Below are positions 1 to 8,079 of a stretch of DNA of 16,994 bases, piece after piece. The notes beneath the pieces were generated by a model that was given only the letters and a program-made list of their open reading frames with translations, ran no database searches and had not been told where the DNA came from. Source of the DNA: Carex sylvatica (Eukaryota; Streptophyta; Magnoliopsida; Poales; Cyperaceae); the NCBI GenBank assembly GCA_964058845.1, contig CAXKVR010000857.1:1-16994 (forward strand), given 5' to 3'. Numbering within the stretch: position 1 is the stretch's first letter; each line of letters begins with the position of its first letter. Made by a program: the position numbers and the translations under genes.

Positions 1-1782
1 GGGACTTGGCACAGGTGACACTATAGGCACTTCTCCCTCACTCTGCTTATTTCTTCTCACATACACCTCATGGTATCTCGACTCCTCCTGAGCCTGAGTT
101 CTACCACTTTCGGATATATTCCTCTTAACTTCCGGCTCACCCACAGCCGAATCCTCTCTTTGTGGCTCAACCCTGGCCGAATCTTTTTTTTCCAGCTCAA
201 CCCTAGCCGAATTCTCCTTTTTCGGCTCAATTCTAGTAAAATCCTCCTTTTCCAGCTCAACTCTAGCCGAATCCTCCTTTTTCGGCTCAACCCTGGCCGA
301 ATCCATCAGTAGACAAGGAATACCATCCACACTCACCATCCTCCTCTCACTATCACTACTACTCTCCCCCTCTCGCCTCATACCTCCTGTATTGAGTGAG
401 TCTCTAAAGGGTGATGTAGTATCCGAGGAGTAGTAAGGTTGGAGCTCGCGAAATGTAACATCCATACTCACAAATAATCTCCTTTCTATCGGACTCCAGC
501 ACATAAAAAATCTATACTCATTCATCGAAGTTGTTGAGCAAGACCCCCATACATCCGAGTGTACCAGATCAAAGGTATGAGAACTCCTACTTCCTAAGCT
601 TACATATGAACTCCTTGTATGCTTCCCAAACTCACATCAATCACACACAAGTTTCTGTTTGTCAGCTTTCTCATACTTTAATGGAAACAAACGTTCCAGT
701 AGGCTGAAGGAAGAGTGTCTCATCCGCCGATGAATCAGAAGCAACTCATTCTCCACACTCACCCCAGATCCTCCTGCCCCCACTCTATCGACCACAGATG
801 CTAGCGCTGTGTCCATCTCTTTTCTATCCATGTATCACAACCCATCACGCCATGTGCCAGTCCCAAGTATCTGAGCTGTCCTCTTCTCCTGAAAGACCAT
901 CGTCGGAATATCAAAGGCCACGATGTATTTCTGCTCATGAATAATAGCACTAATGGATAGCAGGTTTACGGAAAAGGAAGGAGCATGCAACACATTGGTC
1001 AGAGTCACTGAATCTGTACATCTCACAGTACCCTTACCAACCACGGGCTGGACCGTACCATTGGTTGTCTAAATGCTATCTGGGACTGCTAGGTGAGTAT
1101 AGGAAGAAAACTCCCTAGCAGCACCAGTCACATGGCGAGATGCACCAGAGTCTACTATCCAATCTGATGATCTAGTAGTGGGTATAGAGGCAAGAGCAAG
1201 TGTGTCAGCTACTGCACTCTTCCCCTCACTTGCTCCTTTCTGCCTCCTCCTGACTATCTCTATGATCAGATCCTCTTCGGATAACCCCACAATAGCTTGT
1301 TTCTCTTCCTTTGCAACCATCAAATTTGCCCGGTTGCCTCCTCTTCCACCTCTTTGGCTCCCACGGCCACGTTCACAGTTCCCAGACTGTCCACTTTCAC
1401 CTACATCTCGCTTCTTAGGTGACTTAGAACAAGTCTGTTTCAGGTGACCTACCTCACCACATATGTAGCACCGTTGAGACTCACCTCTGAACCCTGTGTT
1501 ACTTGTGTGATCTGAGTTAGAGATCGCGAGTGCTGATTTCATCCCTGGAAGTCCTACTGCCTTAGCCTGTAGTCTAATCCGGCTCTCCTCCTCAGTCAAG
1601 TACGTAGCTGGCCCTTCGAGTCTCATGTCGATAGGTGGCAGCTCAACCTTCTGCATCTTCGACTTGCTCTTAACAGAATCTTGGTACACGGCCAACGCTC
1701 GTCGCACCACGACAACCATCTCATCAGAGGTCAGCTTTGCGTAAGCCTTCGCAAACGCATTCCCAGTCTCCTCATCTGACAT
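1..1782 (-). pseudogene. copia gag-protease-integrase polyprotein remnant
   Basis: One frame runs from an ATG at 1782 to the left edge (594 codons), broken by in-frame stops at 1069-1071, 835-837 and 637-639. In order it shows a gag start, a CCHC zinc knuckle (CYICGEVGHLKQTC), an aspartic protease site (DWIVDSGAS), a gag-pre-integrase segment (LLLIHRRMRHSS, then CEFGKHTRSSY), and the first integrase aspartate in LVHSDVWG. The frame then passes abruptly to the segment normally found after the integrase core (RRLFVSMDVTFRE) and to a charged linker with 10-residue repeats. The middle of gag and the integrase catalytic core therefore look deleted, both without shifting frame. An in-frame stop at 1792-1794 supports the start chosen. 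This is a dead or trans-mobilised copy. Confidence 0.85.
131..305 (-). repeat. 30-bp tandem repeat in the integrase-RT linker
   Basis: About six imperfect 30-bp units each encode a 10-residue motif of the type SARVEPKKED or SARVELEKED on the minus strand. The unit length keeps the frame, and alternate units swap EPKK for ELEK. The repeat lies between the integrase C-terminal remnant and the segment leading to reverse transcriptase, so it is a variable, highly charged linker of the polyprotein. It is a coding minisatellite and not a CRISPR array: there are no spacers. Confidence 0.75.
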
Positions 1783-2161
1783 TGATTCGACTCAGATCTA
1801 CGCTTCACATATCAATCCAAGTCCGAATCTTTCCTATTACTCTCTTAGACCCGATCTTACACTGTTAAGATCGAGATCCACATCATCTCCCTCTCTCTTC
1901 TTCTTCTTCTTCTTGACCCGATCTTGATCTACCTCATTAAGATTCGAGTTCAAACCCCGATCAAACCGCGATCCAAACCCGCTTCTCGGATATCGTGGGG
2001 TAGAGGCCCCCCACGCTGGCCAATCAACACAAAAAGGCTACCTTTGGTGGCCGGTCGACTCTAGAAGAAGAGAAGACCGAGCGGCGGAAGAGATGAGAGG
2101 AGCGGTTACTGTAGCGGCAGCCCGGTACTGTAGCAGCTAGGGTTAGGTTTAGGTTTTTTAA
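1783..2161 (-). other. Untranslated leader of the copia element
   Basis: This is the stretch between the primer-binding site and the gag ATG. It contains a CTT/GAA microsatellite near 1895-1915 and repeated GATC-rich words such as GATCGGGTCAAG. It would hold packaging and dimerisation signals in an active element; none can be identified here. No coding potential is evident. Confidence 0.6.
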
Positions 2162-2174
2162 GGCTCTGATACCA
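2162..2174 (-). other. Retrotransposon primer-binding site (initiator tRNA-Met type)
   Basis: The minus strand reads TGGTATCAGAGCC immediately after the LTR. This is the canonical plant Ty1/copia primer-binding site, complementary to the 3' end of initiator tRNA-Met, where minus-strand DNA synthesis starts. It fixes the LTR boundary and the orientation of the element. Confidence 0.9.
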
Positions 2175-2338
2175 TGTGGATTTTTAGGAAAAATGAATTG
2201 TATTGATTCCTTTGTCATTTTGGGCTTATATAGGCATTACATTTTTCATTCCTAACCCTACTATTATTTATAATTCATTTCTTACCAATATAATCCTATA
2301 ATTTCTAATAATGCAATAAACATACATAAATCTCAACA
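2175..2338 (-). repeat. 5' LTR of the copia element (about 164 bp)
   Basis: On the minus strand the LTR starts TGTTGAGA and ends CCACA, giving the usual TG...CA ends with imperfect short inverted termini. It abuts the primer-binding site directly. At 164 bp it is short for a copia LTR. A TATA box lies in its second half. The boundaries rest on the TG/CA ends and on the neighbouring primer-binding site, because the partner LTR is outside the window. Confidence 0.8.
2225..2233 (-). promoter_or_regulatory. TATA box of the LTR promoter
   Basis: The minus strand reads CTATATAAG about 105 bp into the LTR. This is the expected core promoter for Pol II transcription of a retrotransposon, with a start site predicted about 30 bp further on, near 2195-2200. 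Confidence 0.6.
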
Positions 2339-2706
2339 GTTCGGATCGACAATTTAGACATTAAAAACGAAGATATAAAATATGAGGTATGATGAGTTAT
2401 GAAGGACATGAGACATTGGAACCCTCCTCTTTAATTTAATGGCTATCAAAAGAAGTACCATATATTCTATATTCTGGCTCTGTCGCTGCCAGTACGATAT
2501 TTAATCTGTATGCTAGCTAAACAAGTTCTTATTTGGTGAATTTGCATTTTTTGTGGCTAGTTAGATTACACTAGCATACAATCTACTTACCAATAGCCAC
2601 CTACTAAACACCATTAATACCAGTCAGCCAAACCAACCATTGTGGCAAAACATTTTTAGAGTTTTAATGAGCCTCAATTCAGATACCCAGAGGATGGAGT
2701 ATAGAG
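2339..2706. other. AT-rich stretch without a recognisable gene
   Basis: This lies between the copia LTR and the next element. I find no PLD-like exon, RNA gene or element with clear ends. The words TGTATGCTAG and CTAGCATACA (about 2508-2580) form an imperfect inverted pair, so a degraded foldback element is possible. If the PLD gene continues upstream, this is intron. Confidence 0.4.
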
Positions 2707-3179
2707 TAAGGGTGTGCATTGGATTCGGTTTATTTGGTTTTCAATCAAACTGACAAATTTTTGATAAAATGGTTCGGTATTACGGTTAAATGATTCGGTT
2801 CGGTTAAATATTTGAATTATTTTGGTTTTTTATATTTAGTTCGGTTTAATCTCTCTTATTTCGGTTCAACCAAACAAACCGAATTACTTAATATTTACTT
2901 GAATTATTTCAATTTTGTATATTTGATTTGGTTTAATCTCTCTTATTTCAGTTTGATTGATATTTATACCTTGATATTTATACGTATTTGTGTATTGAAT
3001 TGTCTTTTTTCAAATTTGATCTCTCTTGGACCACGAATATCGACCTCCTTATTTACTTCGTTTTTTTTTTTTTGGTTCGCTTGACAAGTTTAATTTGGTT
3101 AGATTTTTGAAACCGATTAAAATTTTGATTTGACTATTTTAATTCGATCTTAACCGAATCAACTGTTTGAACACCCCTA
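2707..3179. mobile_element. Old hAT-like MITE with TTCGG-rich interior
   Basis: Left end TAAGGGTGTGCA and right end (reverse complement) TAGGGGTGTTCA match at 10 of 12 positions. Both subterminal parts are rich in GATTCGGTT, GTTCGGTT and their complements (AACCGAATCAA at the right). TIR-plus-TTCGG layouts are common among plant hAT MITEs. The candidate 8-bp flank GTATAGAG (2699-2706) matches GCAGGGAG, the flank restored after removing the later insertion at 3182-4417, at only 5 of 8 positions. This suggests an old insertion. No transposase is encoded. Confidence 0.6.
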
Positions 3180-3344
3180 GCTAGTGGGTTGCAAAAACCT
3201 GATCCGGGCCGCCCGTACCCGATTCGCCCGTGCCCGCTACCCGGGGTACCCGTGCCCGAGCCCGGGTATAGGTCGGGTAAACAGGTAGGGTACGCCCTTT
3301 TGGAAAAAAATCCGACCATACCCGGACCGGATTACTCGTACCCG

Positions 3345-3486
3345 TATACCCTAGTGCCCGTGCCCGTGAACCCGTGTACCCGTACCCGTGTCCGTGTCCG
3401 TATACCCGTACCCGTGTCCGTGCCCGTATACCCGTGTCCGTGCCCGTGCCCGTATACCCGTGTCCGTGCCCGTACCCGTACCCGTT
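3345..3486. repeat. CCCGTA/CCCGTG hexamer array
   Basis: Near-continuous six-base units CCCGTA, CCCGTG and TCCGTG form the left subterminal repeat of hAT MITE 1. In this transposon context they are most simply candidate transposase-binding sites. They create spurious Pro/Val/Arg-rich open frames that are not genes. Confidence 0.8.
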
Positions 3487-3529
3487 TTTTTTTTAATTTC
3501 AAAATTTTCAAATTTCTCCCCCTTTTTTT

Positions 3530-3745
3530 TATTCTGTTTTTTAATTTCTGCTTTTTTAATTTCTGTTTTTTAAATTCTGTTTTTTAAATTCTGTTTTTTA
3601 ATTTCTGTTTTTTAAATTCTGTTTTTTTATTTCTGTTTTTTAAATTCTGTTTTTTAAATTCTGTTTTTTTAATTTCTGTTTTTTAAATTCTGTTTTTTAA
3701 ATTCTGTTTTTTAATTTCTGTTTTTTAAATTCTGTTTTTTATTTA
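3530..3745. repeat. Tandem repeat of about 14-15 bp, TTCTGTTTTTTAAA type
   Basis: About fourteen units of TTCTGTTTTTTAAA or TTTCTGTTTTTTAA follow one another inside hAT MITE 1. Variation is mainly in T-run length and AAA versus AAT. It looks like slippage-driven expansion within the element. Confidence 0.8.
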
Positions 3746-4460
3746 TTGTTTTAAAGTTTCTGATTTAATTATATTTTTAATTTATATTTTATTTAACCTA
3801 TTAAAAATAAATGAACGTTTAGAAAATATATTATCAATTTAAAATGAACGTTTAGAAAATATATTATCAATTTAAAATGTAAACTAAAAATTTCAAGATA
3901 TAAATAAATTATGAAACTATATAATTAGAATGAGAATTTGAAAATAAAATAAAATGACTCGTGTAAAGAAATAAATAAATACATTTGTATTTAGCCGAAT
4001 AAATATACAAATTTTCGCATGAATAATTTTTATATATAAGTTACAAATTTTATTTATTTATATACACTATTTGATATTGAACTATTTTGATTTTAAAAGT
4101 CAAATTATAAACACGTAATGATATTCGTAAAAAAAAAGAAAACAAAAAGAAAAAGAAAAAACAGAGAGAGAGAGAAAAGAAAAAAAAAAACTGGATCGAG
4201 TATCCGGACCATCCGGTCCCCCTACCCGGACTGCCCTGCCCGTCAAGGGTACTACGGGCACGGGTATAAGACAGGCAGGGCACGGGTTTTGAAAAAAATA
4301 CCAGTGAGACCCGGCCCGTGGTACCCGTATACCCGTGATACCCGTACCCGACCCGTACCTGTGCCCGACCCCGGATATACCCGGACCGCCTGGCCCGTAC
4401 CCGTTAGCAAACCCCTACCCCTAGCAGGGAGAGCGGAGCTAAGCATTGAGAGTAGGTCTG

Positions 4461-4633
4461 ATGCCCATCGGACGTGTTTTGCTTCGATGTGCTCAATCAC
4501 TGTTCGATATGCTTTAAGATGCATGCACTCCACTTTAAAATGTGTGCGTGTCTGCTTCAATGTGCGCACCGATTTGAAAGCGGATCGGATGGTCTTGGAG
4601 CTCATTGGACCCAAAAATTGATCCGATGGGCAT
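4461..4633. repeat. Short inverted repeat just before the first PLD exon
   Basis: ATGCCCATCGGA at 4461-4472 is matched by its exact reverse complement TCCGATGGGCAT at 4622-4633, with ACG/CGT-type matches just outside. The 149 bp between them have no coding sign. This may be a small degraded foldback element; no target duplication was found. Confidence 0.4.
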
Positions 4634-4754
4634 TGGACGTACTCCATTATTGAGATGTGCCACTACACACCCTGATTGATACTGTACCATATTGACATGT
4701 GAACACCTGTTATTTAATCATATATTTGTTGTTTCCTTATGATTGACGAAATAG

Positions 4755-7700
4755 GTGTTCAGATCTATTGACTCAAGCTCAGCTGAAGGTTTCCCGAAGG
4801 ATCCAAGGGAAGCAAGCCTAAGTGTATGTAATTCTAAAGAGAAGACGACCTTTTCTTTTTCAACAACAACAACAACCTAATCATAATCATAAAGCATTTT
4901 AAAACTTTCTCTTGAATCACAGAACCTTGTGTGTGGGAAGAATGTTTTGATTGATATGAGCATACATACTGCTTATGTAAATGCCATCCGTGCAGCCCAG
5001 CACTTCATTTACATTGAAAATCAGTATTTTCTCGGTTCTTCCTTCCACTGGGATTCCAACAAAGAAACAGGTAAATATTGATATTACTTCATGCAATACT
5101 AATTGCATATTTAGTCAATGACTGGATTAAGTATTTAAGTCTGCAATACTATGCACGTGTGTCTATTTTTAGATTCTGATAACGACAGCTTAGAAAATCA
5201 CAAAAAAATGTAAAGAAAATGTTTAATAGTTAGTTAATGGTTGAAGACAGCAACACTTCCCTTGGTCTGCTTTACTTCGGATCAGTACCACAAACCTTTT
5301 AATATGAAAAGAAGCTATAGTAATTGTTTATCTTATACGAGCAAGTTATATGACTTTCCAATACACAGAGTGTCACAGTTTTACATTTGTGTCTCCACAT
5401 AAAATGATTCTATCCAAGGAAATTGTGCATTGATATGATAATTAGTTTGATATCAATTCTTCAACTGCAGGTGCCAATAATCTGATACCAATTGAGATTG
5501 CCTTAAAAGTTGCAAACAAGATAAAAGCAAATGAGAGGTTCGCTGCATACATTGTAATTCCAATGTGGCCAGAGGGCATTCCAACAGATTTGACTACACA
5601 GAGAATTCTATATTGGCAGGTTAGCTTTATATTTTTTGGAGTTCCCTGTTTTATATTATAATATTGCAAGTATTTACAATTTCGACTTAATGAGTACTAG
5701 CTGACTCAAATCTGATTCTTTTCATTCCATGTTTTTGATGTCTTTTTTTTTTTTTTTTTTGAGAACCGAACAGAGACCATGTTTTTGTTGTCAATACATG
5801 ATTTTACAAGGAGGTATGGTGATGCCATGAGTTGAACCATGGTTCTGAGTTTTGACCTTTTGATGGTTGTTTCGTGTTTTGTGTTTGGTTTTGCTTGCCT
5901 TTTCTAGGCTTGAGTGATATTTAAGCTATTATGGGTAAACTGAGGCATTATTGCAGACTAAAGTGTTAAAAGAGGCAAATTAGGTTAAATCAGTTCTTGT
6001 TTGCCAAATTTTACGATTGGTTTGTTTCGGGTAAATGCTGGACAAAGTCTAGCTTAGCTGAGATATTAAGTAGTATAACTGTATAACCTGACAGATTCTG
6101 AACCACTTCCGACTAGAACTGCAATTTCTATAAGATTTTTTTGGTTCTTTTGTAGTGAAGTAAATGGGCAATTTGGCAATAAAACAATTTTAGTGAGGCT
6201 AGGGCACTATGCATAGCGCATTTGGTCCGTACTATGGATCAATATCTCTATTTTCGTAGTCCAAACAGTTCATATGAACCGTTCATCATGATCTCCATAT
6301 GAAAATGTACTTGTAGGTCAAATTTTATATTTTCAGAATATTTTTTTAATGTTTTAGATAGTTAGAAAATCACTTGATCTAAAGGTTCTAGACCATTTAA
6401 AACTAGTGATTTTCTACATTTTCATATGAATATCATGTTAAACGGTTCAGATCGATTGTTTGAACATTGAAAAGAAAAATATCGATCCATAGTACGGACC
6501 AATCCGCGCTATGCATACTACCATAGCCTCACTCATAAAACAATATTGCAGTTAATGTACTTAAGTAGATCTAGTTCTTTGATTGCAGAAGACGACAATG
6601 CAGATGATGTATGAGACAATCTACAGGGCTCTAAAGGAAGCTGGCCTGGAGGACAAGTATGAGCCACAAGATTACCTGAATTTCTTTTGCCTTGGTAACC
6701 GTGAGCCTCTAGACCGAGTACCAGAAAAAAGTTCAAATTCAAATAACACACAGGTAAATTGTGTGTTTTGTTTTCATTCATTGTATTAATAAAGAAAAAA
6801 GAAATAGGTCATGATTAGTACTAGCTAGGCAACCAAATTGTGAGAGACTTAATAATGAAAAATGTACTTTTAAAAGGACAGGGACCTACTAGTTTTGTTC
6901 CGAGTGATACTGCATGTATCATTAGAGACCTTTACTGAGGACCATAACTGTTTAGGCGAATAATAGAAGGTACCCAGAATGCTTTGTTATGTTGACATCT
7001 GCTGCTATGGTCAGGTAAGTGCAAGGAAAAATAGGAGGTTTATGATATATGTTCACTCGAAAGGTATGATAGTGGATGATGAGTATGTGATAATTGGATC
7101 AGCCAACATAAACCAGCGATCTCTTGAAGGAACCAGAGATACAGAGATTGCAATGGGTGCGTACCAGCCGCATTACACTTGGGCTATAAAACAATCTGCT
7201 CCGCATGGCCAGGTAAGTCGTTAATTTTTGTTGGGTAGGATTTGTTGGTGTGTGTGTGTTGTGGGGGGTGGGGGGGGGGGGGGGGTAAGCGTAATTAGCC
7301 TTTTACTTTTACAAATAGGATTATGATTAAAGCCCAAACAGATTATTTTGGGCCAACTCACCTAACCGACTCCTTAACAAATCATATCCTTTCATGCCAC
7401 ATTCAGGGACAATCTGACATGGCCATCGGATCGAGTTCAGGGTGATGCCTGGTCTAAACCCGTCTGCACGAATCTAAATGCAGATCAGATGGTTTAGACT
7501 GGACATTGAACCGAACTCGGTCTGCATTCATGTATAATTGCATATTTATACATAAATAAAAAACGACGCCTTATTATTTGAGTCTTAAATATAGATGGTG
7601 TTTGTTCACTTTTAACCTTTTTGAGGTAGGAGATATTTTTCATTTTTAAAAGGTGTTTTGCATTATTGCATTATCTCATTATATTTCACAGAGTCAGTGC

Positions 7701-8079
7701 ATGCCTGAACTTACCACATAATAAATCTGACTAAATATATTAAATGCAGATATATGGGTACAGAATGTCATTATGGGCCGAGCACACTGGTACCAGTGAG
7801 GAAATTTTCAACCAACCGCAGAGCATTGAATGTGTAAGAAGGGTACGCAGCATGGGAGAACTCAACTGGAAGCAGTTTGTCTCAGATGAAGTAACAGATA
7901 TGAGAGGCCACCTCCTAAAGTATCCTCTTAACGTGGACCGCAGGGGCAAGGTAACATCCTTGCCAGGCTGTAAGACTTTCCCAGATTTGGGAGGGGAGAT
8001 AGGTGGTGCATTGTCAACTCAGTTTTTGTCTATACCAGCAGATATTTTGCATATACCAGCTGAAAATCTTACCATATGA
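4755..8079 (+). CDS. PLD: Phospholipase D, beta/gamma type: last six exons (partial gene)
   Basis: Predicted exons are 4755-4823, 4923-5070, 5471-5619, 6589-6753, 7015-7212 and 7750-8079 (stop TGA 8077-8079), joining in frame to 352 residues. PLD hydrolyses phosphatidylcholine and other membrane phospholipids to phosphatidic acid; plant beta/gamma forms depend on Ca2+ and PIP2 (family knowledge). Visible in order: [17 protein letters not shown], the conserved FIYIENQYF block, [24 protein letters not shown], the second catalytic HKD motif HSKGMIVD (7054-7077) followed by GSANINQRS, then [10 protein letters not shown] and the C-terminal motif ending ENLTI. A full protein would be roughly 800-1000 residues, so the C2 domain and first HKD are missing. 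An in-frame TAG directly before 4755 shows that the first exon cannot extend left. The missing half must lie upstream of the window or is lost. Beta versus gamma is not resolved. Confidence 0.9.
5727..5792 (-). mobile_element. Tiny 3' end of a LINE/SINE-type insertion
   Basis: A direct repeat, CCATGTTTTTGATGTC (5727-5742) and CCATGTTTTTGTTGTC (5777-5792), matches at 15 of 16 positions. It flanks 34 bp made of 18 T followed by GAGAACCGAACAGAGA. On the minus strand this is a 16-base tail ending in poly(A), bounded by a long target duplication. That is the signature of target-primed reverse transcription with extreme 5' truncation. It lies in PLD intron 3 of the window. Confidence 0.55.
6189..6534. 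mobile_element. Mutator-type MITE A in a PLD intron, 10-bp target duplication
   Basis: ATAAAACAAT occurs directly on both sides (6179-6188 and 6535-6544). Long terminal inverted repeats of about 60 bp or more begin AGTGAGGCTAGGG on the left and GAGTGAGGCTATGG on the right (reverse complement), and continue through GGTCCGTACTATGGATC on both arms. A 9-11 bp duplication with long TIRs points to a MULE-derived MITE. It lies wholly in the intron 5620-6588, ending 54 bp before the next exon. No coding capacity. Confidence 0.85.
7054..7077 (+). other. Second HKD catalytic motif of PLD
   Basis: The codons spell H-S-K-G-M-I-V-D, matching HxKxxxxD, and are followed six residues later by GSANIN. In the PLD superfamily the histidine of one HKD motif forms the phosphatidyl-enzyme intermediate and the other motif supplies the acid/base. 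Its intactness argues that this part of the gene is under selection. Confidence 0.92.
7249..7285 (+). repeat. TG repeat followed by a 16-G tract
   Basis: A short (TG)n run leads into GTGGGGGGTG and an uninterrupted run of 16 G at 7270-7285, in the PLD intron 7213-7749. Such a run can form a G-quadruplex in DNA and in the transcript. Its exact length is likely to vary between individuals and to be error-prone in sequencing. Confidence 0.85.
7433..7518. repeat. Degenerate foldback repeat in the last PLD intron
   Basis: Arms at 7433-7460 and 7491-7518 are inverted copies matching at about 20 of 28 positions. The match is best at GGTCTAAACC/GGTTTAGAC and GAGTTC/GAACTC. The loop is about 30 bp. 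This is probably a remnant of a small MITE; no target duplication is evident. Confidence 0.4.

Larger units (their letters stand above)
1..2338 (-). mobile_element. Ty1/copia LTR retrotransposon, 5' part, decayed and cut by the window edge
   Basis: The element reads right to left. Its 5' LTR (2175-2338) is followed by a primer-binding site matching the 3' end of plant initiator tRNA-Met, a leader of about 380 bp, then gag, protease and integrase remnants in the order typical of Ty1/copia. Reverse transcriptase, RNase H and the second LTR would lie beyond position 1 and are not seen. The coding frame has three in-frame stops and appears to lack the middle of gag and the integrase core, so this copy is non-autonomous. 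It is antisense to the PLD exons downstream and may lie in a PLD intron or mark the break of a truncated gene. The host base next to the LTR is 2339; the matching target duplication cannot be checked. Confidence 0.9.
3182..4417. mobile_element. hAT MITE 1, CCCGTA-rich, with 8-bp target duplication
   Basis: Perfect 8-bp direct repeats CCCCTAGC flank the element at 3174-3181 and 4418-4425. The ends are TAGTGGGTTGCAAA and, reverse complemented, TAGGGGTTTGCTAA (11 of 14 positions match). Both subterminal regions (3200-3490 and 4195-4405) are arrays of CCCGTA, CCCGTG and GGGTAC words, and the middle is AT-rich. An 8-bp duplication and dense GC-rich subterminal repeats are hallmarks of hAT elements such as Ac, where transposase binds such repeats. 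No transposase is encoded. The AT-rich core (about 3810-4120) also occurs, reverse complemented, in the element starting at 16072. Confidence 0.88.

Noticed and set aside
131..305. CRISPR-like regular repeat
   Set aside because: Units are contiguous with no spacers, are coding on the minus strand and lie in a plant retrotransposon.
70..312. Plus-strand Leu/Ser-rich open frame
   Set aside because: It is the antisense of the 30-bp coding repeat of the copia linker; repeat periodicity keeps it open.
3345..3486. Telomere-like or satellite hexamers
   Set aside because: The units are not the plant telomere repeat TTTAGGG and stay inside element ends bounded by an 8-bp target duplication.
3189..3587. 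Open frames of 60-130 codons rich in Pro, Val and Arg
   Set aside because: They are translations of the CCCGTA/CCCGTG array of a hAT MITE; several frames are open at once because the repeat lacks stops.
4118..4647. Overlapping open frames of 131 and 167 codons on opposite strands
   Set aside because: They cover the right subterminal array of hAT MITE 1 and its flank, with no domain, no splice context and no family resemblance.
6979..7014. Upstream extension of the PLD exon beginning ATGCTTTGTTATG
   Set aside because: The residues do not fit PLD; the exon start at 7015 continues the conserved K-N-R-R-F-M segment after a CAG acceptor.
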